From NCBI RefSeq assembly GCF_004297125.1, contig NZ_SCVD01000028.1:237000-300999 (forward strand): DNA of 64,000 bases, in the 5' to 3' direction. The stretch is from Phenylobacterium sp. (lineage in GTDB: Bacteria > Pseudomonadota > Alphaproteobacteria > Caulobacterales > Caulobacteraceae). A program made the translations under genes and the position numbers. The notes below the pieces were generated by a model, which searched no databases, was not told the origin of the DNA, and was given only the letters and a program-made list of their open reading frames with translations. Shown here in pieces: positions 57,197 to 64,000 of this stretch. The stretch's first letter is position 1; every line of letters starts with the position of its first letter.

Positions 57197-58981
57197 ATGA
57201 AACAGTTCCTGATCACGGCGGCCGGGGTCTTCGCGGGCCTGGTCATCTTCCTCATCGGCGTCCCGATCGTGCTGATCGGCATGGCCATGTCGGCGACGGC
57301 CCCCGCGCCGGTCCCGGCCAAGACGATCCTGGAGCTGGACCTTCGCGATCCGCTCACCGACCAGGCGCCGCACAATCCGCTCTGGGGCATCGGGCGCAAC
57401 TCCACCTCGGTGATGTCGATCATCGAGACCCTGCGGCGGGCCGAGAAGGACGACAAGATCAAGGGCCTGCTGGTGCGCCTGCCCGAGAGCGGCGTCGAGC
57501 CCGGCATGGCCGACGAGATCCGCCTGGCGTTCAACCACTTCCGCGCCGCCGGCAAGCCGATCTACGCCCACAGCCAGGGCCTTTATCCGGCCGGCATCGT
57601 CACCACGACCTACATGCTGGGGCGCGCCAGCGACCAGTTCTGGATGCAGCCCGGCGCCTCGCTGCAGGTGACCGGGGTGGCCACCGAGGACCTGTTCCTC
57701 AAGCGCTTCTTCGACAAGTACGGCGTCGTCCCGCAGTACGAGCAGCGCTACGAGTACAAGAACGCCGTCAACGGCTACCTCTATTCGGACTACACGCCGG
57801 CCCATAAGGAATCGACGCTGAGCTGGATGGGCTCGGTCTACGCCTCCAACCTGGCCTTCGCCGCGGCCGACCGGAAGGCCGACCCGGCCGCCCTGCGCAC
57901 GACGCTGGAGGCCGGCCCCTACCTCGCGGAGGACGCGCTGCGGCTGCGGCTGATCGACCGCCTGGGCCAGGTGCGCGAGGCCGAGCAGGCCCTGCTGGAC
58001 AAGGCCGGCGACGGCGCCAAGTCGGTCGATTTCGACGACTATGCCGACAGCCGCTCCGCGCGCGACGCCGCCAAGCCCGGCGACGCCATCGCCGTGATCG
58101 AGGCCGAGGGCCCGATCATGACGGGCAAGGACCAGGGGTCGAACCCCTTCACCGGCGGCAAGACCATCTATTCCGACGACCTGGCCGACGCGATCCTGCG
58201 GGCCGCCAAGACCAGCTCGATCAAGGCCATCGTGCTGCGCGTGAATTCTCCCGGCGGCTCGGACACCGCCTCGGAACAGATCCTCGACGCCATCCGGGTG
58301 GCCAAGTCCAAGGGCAAGCCGGTGGTGATCTCGATGAGCACCTATGCGGCCTCGGGCGGCTATTGGATCAGCTCGGAGGCCTCGGCGATCGTCGCCCAGC
58401 CCACGACCCTGACCGGCTCCATCGGCGTGTTCGGCGGGAAGTTCGCCGTGGGCCCGGCGCTGGCCAAGTTCGGGGTCGACGTCCGCGACACCGGCGTGGG
58501 TGGCGACTACGCCGGCGCGTTCGGCGTGGGCCAGCCGTTCACGCCGACCCAGCGGGCGGCCTTCGCCGGCTGGATGGACCGCATCTACGGCAACTTCGTC
58601 ACCCGCGTGGCGGCCGGCCGGAACCTCACCCCCGACCGGGTGCGCGAGATCGCCAAGGGCCGTGTCTGGACCGGGGCCCAGGCCAAGGGCCTGGGACTGG
58701 TCGACGAGGTCGGCGGCTTCTACCAGGCGGTCGACAAGGCCAAGCAGCTCGCCAAGCTGGAAGGCGACGTAACGCTCCGTCGCATGACCCCGCAGGAGGG
58801 CGCTTTCGAAGCCCTGCAGAACGCCCTGGGCGTCTCGGCGACCTCGGCCCGCAGCCTGGCGGCGGCGGCCTGGGTGTTCGGCGACCCCCGCGCCCAGTCG
58901 ATCCTGGACAGCGTCGCCGAAGCCAAGCTGCGCAGCAGCCAGAACGGCGGCATGGTCCTGGCGCCGACGCCGATCCGCTAG
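57197..58981 (+). CDS. sppA: Signal peptide peptidase SppA, 67K type
   Basis: A 594-residue membrane-anchored protease that degrades cleaved signal peptides. One N-terminal membrane helix (about 5-30) is followed by two homologous S49 domains. The catalytic Ser is in the C-terminal half (MSTYAASGGYWISSEA), and the Lys in the N-terminal half (YEYKNAVNGYL), the arrangement of the long SppA form. TLTGSIGVFGGKFAVGP is the second conserved strand-loop. The ATG at 57197 gives the short basic N-terminus; upstream frame is rejected. Confidence 0.93.
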   Translation: MKQFLITAAGVFAGLVIFLIGVPIVLIGMAMSATAPAPVPAKTILELDLRDPLTDQAPHNPLWGIGRNSTSVMSIIETLRRAEKDDKIKGLLVRLPESGVEPGMADEIRLAFNHFRAAGKPIYAHSQGLYPAGIVTTTYMLGRASDQFWMQPGASLQVTGVATEDLFLKRFFDKYGVVPQYEQRYEYKNAVNGYLYSDYTPAHKESTLSWMGSVYASNLAFAAADRKADPAALRTTLEAGPYLAEDALRLRLIDRLGQVREAEQALLDKAGDGAKSVDFDDYADSRSARDAAKPGDAIAVIEAEGPIMTGKDQGSNPFTGGKTIYSDDLADAILRAAKTSSIKAIVLRVNSPGGSDTASEQILDAIRVAKSKGKPVVISMSTYAASGGYWISSEASAIVAQPTTLTGSIGVFGGKFAVGPALAKFGVDVRDTGVGGDYAGAFGVGQPFTPTQRAAFAGWMDRIYGNFVTRVAAGRNLTPDRVREIAKGRVWTGAQAKGLGLVDEVGGFYQAVDKAKQLAKLEGDVTLRRMTPQEGAFEALQNALGVSATSARSLAAAAWVFGDPRAQSILDSVAEAKLRSSQNGGMVLAPTPIR

Positions 58982-58988
58982 GAGCCGG

Positions 58989-60026
58989 TCAAAGGAGCGT
59001 ACTGGGGTAGGACACCCGGGTTCCGCGCGACCGGACGAACGTCACCTCCCGCCGGCCGAAGTCGAGGGTGACGTCCTCGAAGTGCCGCAGGATGTCGACG
59101 CCGACCAGCATGGCCGGCCGGTCGTTCAGGCCCCACAGGCTGAAGATGTGCAGCGGGGCGAAGGCGGCGCGGATGTTGTTCAGCGCCATCCCCCCGAGCC
59201 GCAGCCGGGTCAGTGGCGCGAGCTGGGCAGGCGACGTCTGGCCGGTGGCGCTGATCAACTGCGTGGCCACCATGCTCTCGGCCAGTTCCGGCCGCTCGCG
59301 GATCAGCACCTGGCGCAGCGCCTCGTTGCCGCAGGTAATCTGAGCCCCCGAATCCAGGAACGCCCGCACTGGCACCCCCGCCACATCGGCGTCGAAGATC
59401 ACCAGCTGGCCCGATCGATACTGGGCCGGCACCACGATGCCGCGCGAGGTGTCCGGGATCCGGGTGCCGCCGCCGCCGCCCAGGCTTTCGACCGCCACGC
59501 CCTTGCCGGACGGCCCGATCTCGAAGCCATTGCCGCGGAAGTTGAGCCGAACCCGCCGGTTCTTCAGCACGTCGATGCCCAGCAGCCCGTCGGCGCCCAA
59601 GCTGGCCTTGGGCAGGACCGGCAGACTGAGGTTTGTGGAGCGCACCTGCCCCACCCGCAGCAGCGGCACCTTCACCAGCGGCGCGGGCTGCATGCCCACG
59701 ATGCCATGCACGGAGGCCATGCCGTCGCTGGCCAGGCTGCAGCGCTCGGCCGTCTCGACACCGATGACGGTGTGGTTGGCGCCGGTGTCGACCACGAACT
59801 GGAAAGGGCCCTGCTTGCCCAGGCGCACCGGCACGCTCATCCGCCCCGCATGGTCGAACGCCGTCTCCAAGCGCGTGCCGGTGGCCAGCCCGGTCGGCGG
59901 TTGGACGCCGGCCAGATTGATCGAGACGATCGGTTCGCTGGGCGGCGGCCGAGACCGCGTAGCGCATGCGCTGGCCAGGCCGCCCACCAGGAGCGTCTGC
60001 AGCGCATGTCGCCGGTCCAGGGTCAT
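58989..60026 (-). CDS. Retropepsin-like aspartic protease, exported
   Basis: A 345-residue protein. The N-terminal signal sequence (MTLDRRHALQTLLVGGLASAC) ends near Cys21, so it may be a lipoprotein. Two aspartic protease half-sites are present: FVVDTGANHTVIG (Asp80) and FLDSGAQITCGN (Asp225), each followed by a hydrophobic strand and a LLGIDVL or LVGVDIL segment. A bilobal, retropepsin-like fold within one chain is inferred. The ATG at 60026 overlaps the stop of the sulfotransferase gene. It is the last gene of the receptor-sulfotransferase set. Confidence 0.88.
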   Translation of the reverse strand: MTLDRRHALQTLLVGGLASACATRSRPPPSEPIVSINLAGVQPPTGLATGTRLETAFDHAGRMSVPVRLGKQGPFQFVVDTGANHTVIGVETAERCSLASDGMASVHGIVGMQPAPLVKVPLLRVGQVRSTNLSLPVLPKASLGADGLLGIDVLKNRRVRLNFRGNGFEIGPSGKGVAVESLGGGGGTRIPDTSRGIVVPAQYRSGQLVIFDADVAGVPVRAFLDSGAQITCGNEALRQVLIRERPELAESMVATQLISATGQTSPAQLAPLTRLRLGGMALNNIRAAFAPLHIFSLWGLNDRPAMLVGVDILRHFEDVTLDFGRREVTFVRSRGTRVSYPSTLL

Positions 60027-61756
60027 TCGGCGTCGTATCCGTATTCGGCCACCCAGGCGCCGAGCGTCGGCAGCACCGGGGCCAGCTGGTCCTTGTAGCG
60101 TCGCCAAGCGCCGACGCCCTCGGCGCTGAGGCCGCGGGAGAGCTGGGCGCCGCTGGGCGTGGCCACCGCGCGGTCGCGCGCCTTGTCGGCGAAGTTGCGC
60201 ATCGCGTCCGACCACGGCAGGCCCAGGAAGGCGCAGACCTCACCCACCACCTTGTCGAAGTCCTCGACCAGCGCCTCGTGGCGGACGATCTGCGTACGGG
60301 GGCCGAGGGCTGGTTCGAGGCGGTCGGCCAGCCGCATGGCCGCGTCGTAATAGCCGGCGGCGCCCGGCAGGGTGAGGAGCTGGTAGGCCGAGCCGCTCAT
60401 CGCGAACCGGCGGCGATAGCAGCTCAGCACCACGTCGCGCGGGTCGCGGCGGGCGAAGAGGATCTTGGCGTCCGGGAACAGCTTCAGGATCAGCGGCAGG
60501 CGGAAGGTGTGCAGCGGGTGCTTGTCGACGAATACCTTACCCGCCGGCTCGGCGCCCTCCGCCCGCACCTTGGCCCAGTAGGCGGCCCTGAGCGGCGCGA
60601 GCTCGGCCTCGGACGCCCGGGCCAGGCGGGCCACGTCGGACGGCTGCATCTGGAAGGCGCGCTGGGCGTCGATCAGGGTCTCGCGCTCCTCCAGGGCCTC
60701 GACCTCCGGATGGCTGGCCAGCACCTGTTCCAGGAGCGTGGTGCCCGACCGCGGGAAGCCCAGCAGGAACACATGCGCCTTGGGGCCGCTGTCGGCGGGC
60801 GCGGGCGTCGAGGTCCAGGCCTCGGGCGGGATATTGTCCAGCTCGGCGATCATGGCGCGGGCGAAGTCCAGCGCGCTGACGCCCTGCCCATGCACCGGCG
60901 CATAGGCGCGCCACAGGCCCATGTTGCAGGCGGCGTAGGCCTGGAAGGCTTCGGCCGGCAGGTCCTGGGCGTCCAGCACGTCGCCGAGCTGGCCCTGGAC
61001 CAGCGCCCGCTGGTGGGCCGTCAGCCGCTCGTCGCCGGCCAGCAGTTCCAGCCGGCGCTGGGCGCGTTCGCCATGGCCTTCGGCGGCGTCGGCCGCGGCC
61101 AGCACCATGACGGCGTCGGGGAAGTTGGGCTCGGCCTCCAGCACCGCCTCGGCCAGCGGCCGCGCGTCGGCGTGAGCCCCGCGCCGGCTCAGCAGGTTGG
61201 CGAGCCCCTGGGTCGCGCCCAGGTTCTCGGGCTCGAGCTCCAGGGCGTGGTTGTAGGCGGCCTCGGCCTCCTTCAACCGGCCCATGGCCTCCAGCGTCGC
61301 GCCGCGCGCGCAATGCGCCCCCGCGAAGTCCGGCTTCAGCCCGACCACGCCGTCGAAGGCGGCCAGAGCGTCGGGGTAACGTTCCAGGCGGGTCAGCACC
61401 AGGCCCATGGCGTTGCGCGCGCCCAGGTCCTGCGGCGCGACCTCGACGGCCCGGCGCAGGACCGCCAGCGCATCCTCGAATCGGCCTTCCTGCTCGGCCT
61501 TCAGGGCGGCCAGGTTCAGGACCATCGGGTGGTCGAGGCCAGTCTTAAGGGCCGCCTCGGCCAAGGTCGCGGCGCGGGGGAAGTCGCGGGCCTGGGTGGC
61601 GGCCTGGATCTCCATCAGCCGCTGCCGGTCGGCGGCGGGGTCACGGCCCGAAGGCGCCGAGCCGGCAGCCGGCGCCACGGCGGGCCTCGCCGTCGGCGCG
61701 GGCGTGTAGCCCGACTTCACCTTGATCGATCCGACCTTCCAATCGCTCAACGTCAC
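60023..61756 (-). CDS. TPR-repeat sulfotransferase family protein
   Basis: A 577-residue protein. TPR repeats fill about residues 40-270 (for example EGRFEDALAVLRRAVEVAPQDLGA). The sulfotransferase domain begins at HVFLLGFPRSGTTLLEQVLASHPEVEALEE (5'-PSB loop, about 330-345), and the 3'-phosphate motif is KILFARRDPRDVVLSCYRRRF. No signal peptide, so cytoplasmic. It would move sulfate from PAPS to an unknown acceptor, the TPR part probably selecting it. Paralogous with the next gene; both N-termini share W-x-x-G-x-x-x-V-x-x-G-x-T-P-A. Confidence 0.9.
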   Translation of the reverse strand: MTLSDWKVGSIKVKSGYTPAPTARPAVAPAAGSAPSGRDPAADRQRLMEIQAATQARDFPRAATLAEAALKTGLDHPMVLNLAALKAEQEGRFEDALAVLRRAVEVAPQDLGARNAMGLVLTRLERYPDALAAFDGVVGLKPDFAGAHCARGATLEAMGRLKEAEAAYNHALELEPENLGATQGLANLLSRRGAHADARPLAEAVLEAEPNFPDAVMVLAAADAAEGHGERAQRRLELLAGDERLTAHQRALVQGQLGDVLDAQDLPAEAFQAYAACNMGLWRAYAPVHGQGVSALDFARAMIAELDNIPPEAWTSTPAPADSGPKAHVFLLGFPRSGTTLLEQVLASHPEVEALEERETLIDAQRAFQMQPSDVARLARASEAELAPLRAAYWAKVRAEGAEPAGKVFVDKHPLHTFRLPLILKLFPDAKILFARRDPRDVVLSCYRRRFAMSGSAYQLLTLPGAAGYYDAAMRLADRLEPALGPRTQIVRHEALVEDFDKVVGEVCAFLGLPWSDAMRNFADKARDRAVATPSGAQLSRGLSAEGVGAWRRYKDQLAPVLPTLGAWVAEYGYDAE

Positions 61757-61814
61757 GCACCTTCACGCCAAAATCCGGCGCCTAACGTAGCAGCGGCGGC
61801 GACGCAACGCGCGT

Positions 61815-63596
61815 CTAGATCGAGCCGGGCTCGGGATGCCCGTCCAGGGCCGGCCCCAAGGCGAGCTTCAAGGGTCCCAGCCAGGGGTCGAAATGCCGCC
61901 AGTGGTCGGCGGCGTCGGTGAAGATCGGTTGGCGCACCTGTTCCGAGCTGGCGGTGCGCACCGCCCGCCGGTTCTCGTAGAATCTCAGGCAGGCCGGCTC
62001 GAAGTCGAGGCCGCAGTGCTGGAGCAGCGCCCGTGTCTCGCCCTCGGGGTCCGCCACCAGCCGCTCGTAGAGCACCCGGTGGATACGCCCGGGCAACGCG
62101 GCGTCGAAGTGGGCCATCAGCTCCACGTAGTCGGCGTAATAGCGGCCGATGTCGGCGAGGTCGTAGGTGAACGGCTGGCCCGCCGCGAAGTGCTGCTTGA
62201 AGCCCGAGAGGCAGCACCCCAGCGGGTGGCGGCGCACATCGACGATCTTCGCGTTCGGCAGGATCAGATGGATCAGTCCGGCGTGGGCGAAGTTGTTCGG
62301 CAGCTTGTCGATGAAGAACGGCCGGCCCAGCTTCCGGTGCGTCGCGGCCCGCGCGAGATATTCCTCGCCCAGGCTCGCCAGCTCAGCGGGCGAGAGGGCG
62401 GCCAGCACGTCGGGATAGGCGCCCTCGGAGGGCCGTCGCGCGCCGCCGGCCAGCCGGGCGGCGATCGCCGGCATGTAGTCCAGCTCCTGGGTGCCCTCGA
62501 CCAGGCTATGGCTGGCCAGGATCTGCTCCACCAGCGTCGAGCCCGAGCGCGGGAGGCCGACGATGAAGATCGGGTCGGGCCGCGGCGCCCCCTGCCCCGC
62601 CCGCGCGGCGAAGAAGGCCCGGCCCAGCAGGGCCTTGGTCCGGCGCATCTGGCTGGTGGTCTCGCCGGCGTCGTAGTCCAGCCGCGCCCGCTGCATCGCA
62701 TTGCCCTGGGCGTAGTGATCGAAGGCCTGGGCATAGCGGCCGGCGTCCTCCTCGCCCTTGCCCAGGGCGAAGTGCAGCTGAAGGCGATCGGGCTCGGAAA
62801 GGTCGCTCCGGGCGAGGGCGGCGCGCATGGCCGCGAGGTCGCCTTCTCCAAAGCGGACGGTCTTCAGGTTGGCCAGGCTCCACCAGGCCTCGCCCTGGCG
62901 CGGGTCCAGCGCCAGGCATCGGCGGTAGGCCGCGACGGCCTCGGCCTGGCGGCCCAGGGTCTTCAGGACGTGGCCATAGCTCATCCAGCTGAGCGGTTGG
63001 TCGGGATGGGCCTCCAGCACGGCGGCGTAGGCGTCGGCCGCCGCGGCCTCCTCGCCCAGCCGCAGCAGCGACGACGCCTGCAGGTGGCGATACAGCGCAT
63101 TGCCAGGCTGGGCGGCCAACAGGTGGCCCGCCTGGGCCAGGGCGTCCGGGACCCTGTCCAGCCAGGTCAGGACCATGGCGTAGGCGTAGCGGGCCGGAAC
63201 GAAGGCGGGCGAGAGGTCCAGGCAGCGGGCGAGCAGCCGTTCGGCCTCGCCATTGCGGCCGCCCCGGGAAGCCACGTCGCCGGCCATCCAGAGCAGCAGC
63301 GGATCGCTCGGCCGGCGCGGCAGCGCCGCGCGCAGGAGGGCGTCGGCCTCGGCGGGCCGGCCGGCGACCAGGGCGTCGGCGGCGCGGAGCAGCTCGGGAT
63401 CGGCGACGGTCGCGCGCATCTGGCGGGCATAGGCGTGGTCGGCGGCCGCCACCTCTCCCGCCAGTCGCAGGCGGTCGCCCTCCGCGCCCCATCGGGCGGC
63501 TTCGGCGGGATCGGCGACGGCGGGTCCGGCCGGCCTCGCCGCCGGCGTCGCGCCGAACGTCACATTGAACCGGCCGCTGTTCCAGGTGCTGCTCAC
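61815..63596 (-). CDS. TPR-repeat sulfotransferase family protein (second copy)
   Basis: A 593-residue paralogue of the neighbouring gene. TPR repeats cover about 50-320. The PAPS motif is IFIVGLPRSGSTLVEQILASHSLVEGTQE (about 343) and the second is AKIVDVRRHPLGCCLSGFKQHF. The start is taken as GTG at 63596, giving an N-terminus like that of the paralogue; the open frame to 63674 is Pro/His-rich and overlaps the upstream terminator. Two similar enzymes in tandem suggest two acceptors or an acceptor pair. Confidence 0.88.
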   Translation of the reverse strand: MSSTWNSGRFNVTFGATPAARPAGPAVADPAEAARWGAEGDRLRLAGEVAAADHAYARQMRATVADPELLRAADALVAGRPAEADALLRAALPRRPSDPLLLWMAGDVASRGGRNGEAERLLARCLDLSPAFVPARYAYAMVLTWLDRVPDALAQAGHLLAAQPGNALYRHLQASSLLRLGEEAAAADAYAAVLEAHPDQPLSWMSYGHVLKTLGRQAEAVAAYRRCLALDPRQGEAWWSLANLKTVRFGEGDLAAMRAALARSDLSEPDRLQLHFALGKGEEDAGRYAQAFDHYAQGNAMQRARLDYDAGETTSQMRRTKALLGRAFFAARAGQGAPRPDPIFIVGLPRSGSTLVEQILASHSLVEGTQELDYMPAIAARLAGGARRPSEGAYPDVLAALSPAELASLGEEYLARAATHRKLGRPFFIDKLPNNFAHAGLIHLILPNAKIVDVRRHPLGCCLSGFKQHFAAGQPFTYDLADIGRYYADYVELMAHFDAALPGRIHRVLYERLVADPEGETRALLQHCGLDFEPACLRFYENRRAVRTASSEQVRQPIFTDAADHWRHFDPWLGPLKLALGPALDGHPEPGSI

Positions 63597-63633
63597 GCGA
63601 TCAGCGTAGCAGCGGCCACCCCAAAGGAAATGG

Positions 63634-63673
63634 GGCCCAAATGAATGGGGCGGCGGATTGCTCCGCCGCCCCA
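63634..63673 (-). terminator. Intrinsic terminator after the TonB-dependent receptor gene
   Basis: Arms TGGGGCGGCGGA (63646-63657) and TCCGCCGCCCCA (63662-63673) form a perfect 12-base-pair stem with a 4-base loop. Read on the minus strand it is followed by TTCATTTGGG. It lies 27 bases past the receptor stop and 38 bases before the sulfotransferase start, so read-through may set a lower level of the enzymes. Confidence 0.8.
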
Positions 63674-63699
63674 CGCAGTCGTTCCAGTTGACTGTCGAC

Positions 63700-64000
63700 C
63701 TAGAAGTCGGCGGTCAGGCCGACGAACAGGTACCGGCCGAAGGAGTCGTACATTTGCGGCCAGGTGTTCCCGTTGCAGGGCCCGGTCGGGCAGTTCGACG
63801 AACCGTTGAGCGGCGGATCCTTGTCGAAGATGTTGTTCACGCCGGCGCGGAAGTTGAGGTTGTCGCGCATCGTCCAGGACGCCGTCAGGTCGAAGTAGTC
63901 GCGCGAGGCGAGGGTCTTGTCCGTGGCGTACTGCAGACCCGGGTTGTTGAGTTGCGGGTCGGACGAGTAGGCGTCCAGCGTCACCTTGTTGAAGTGGCGC
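63700..64000 (-). CDS. TonB-dependent outer-membrane receptor, C-terminal end
   Basis: Only the last 100 or so codons are inside the window. The text YFDLTASWTMRDNLNFRAGVNNIFDKDPP is the typical penultimate strand block of TonB receptors, and the protein ends in the outer-membrane signature YLFVGLTADF with terminal Phe. A Cys pair in SSNCPTGPCNG lies in the last surface loop. It heads the set with the two sulfotransferases and the protease. Ligand unknown. Confidence 0.9.
   Translation of the reverse strand, partial: RHFNKVTLDAYSSDPQLNNPGLQYATDKTLASRDYFDLTASWTMRDNLNFRAGVNNIFDKDPPLNGSSNCPTGPCNGNTWPQMYDSFGRYLFVGLTADF

Overview
The window is chromosomal DNA of a GC-rich alphaproteobacterium, most likely a member of the Caulobacterales (Phenylobacterium or Caulobacter type). 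The evidence is a DivJ-like cell-cycle histidine kinase, a CtrA-family regulator, CtrA-type TTAA boxes, a MucR regulator, a cycHJKL-degP-two-component-glnE block of alphaproteobacterial type, a PEPxxWA-CTERM protein and a TonB-receptor/sulfotransferase cluster. The genus is inferred from gene content, not from a marker gene. Genes are densely packed, and many neighbours overlap by 4 bases with GTG, TTG or ATG starts. No phage, insertion sequence, CRISPR array or rRNA operon was seen.

Layout. 1-13.8 kb: glnE (partial), a DoxX-like membrane protein, a two-component pair, a DegP protease, the cytochrome c maturation operon ccmI-ccmE-ccmF-ccmH, an unknown protein, and a PhoPQ/FeuPQ-like pair led by a PepSY-like protein. 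13.8-27.6 kb: DnaJ-like co-chaperone, GT25 glycosyltransferase, YcgN-family protein, Uup ABC-F ATPase, a gene-free stretch with a repeat-containing candidate small RNA, a three-gene NMT1/SsuA-type ABC importer, a tandem TonB-C-like exported protein, a TPR-like protein behind a CtrA box, RsuA, RsmC, PrfC and an unknown protein. 27.7-28.5 kb: an AT-richer orphan gene that looks acquired. 28.7-42.9 kb: PafA-like phosphatase, TetR-FabA, minCDE, a LigC-like DNA ligase, two small or exported unknowns, a flavin monooxygenase, DivJ-like and PleC-like kinases facing apart, SufE, a GST-ArsR-AHSA1 operon and a PAS protein. 43-52 kb: MucR, crotonase, small Cys-rich exported protein, acyl-CoA synthetase, PEPxxWA protein, MaoC-like hydratase, trypsin-like protease, oligopeptidase B and a GNAT acetyltransferase. 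52.2-56.5 kb: a signalling cluster of FixL-like kinase, FixJ, a sensorless CckA-like kinase core, a CtrA paralogue and a single-domain receiver. 56.7-64 kb: tRNA-Gln, tRNA-Pro, SppA, then a retropepsin-like protease, two TPR-sulfotransferases and the end of a TonB-dependent receptor.

How the genes fit together. The left block is envelope and cytochrome c housekeeping with stress-type two-component control. The middle carries translation and ribosome-modification genes and cell-division placement (minCDE). The DivJ-like kinase, MucR, the CtrA paralogue and the CtrA boxes point to Caulobacter-type cell-cycle control. The parts least explained by known biology are the signalling cluster at 52-56.5 kb, the receptor/sulfotransferase/protease operon at the right edge, the repeat-rich segment before 18.5 kb and the AT-rich orphan gene at 28 kb.
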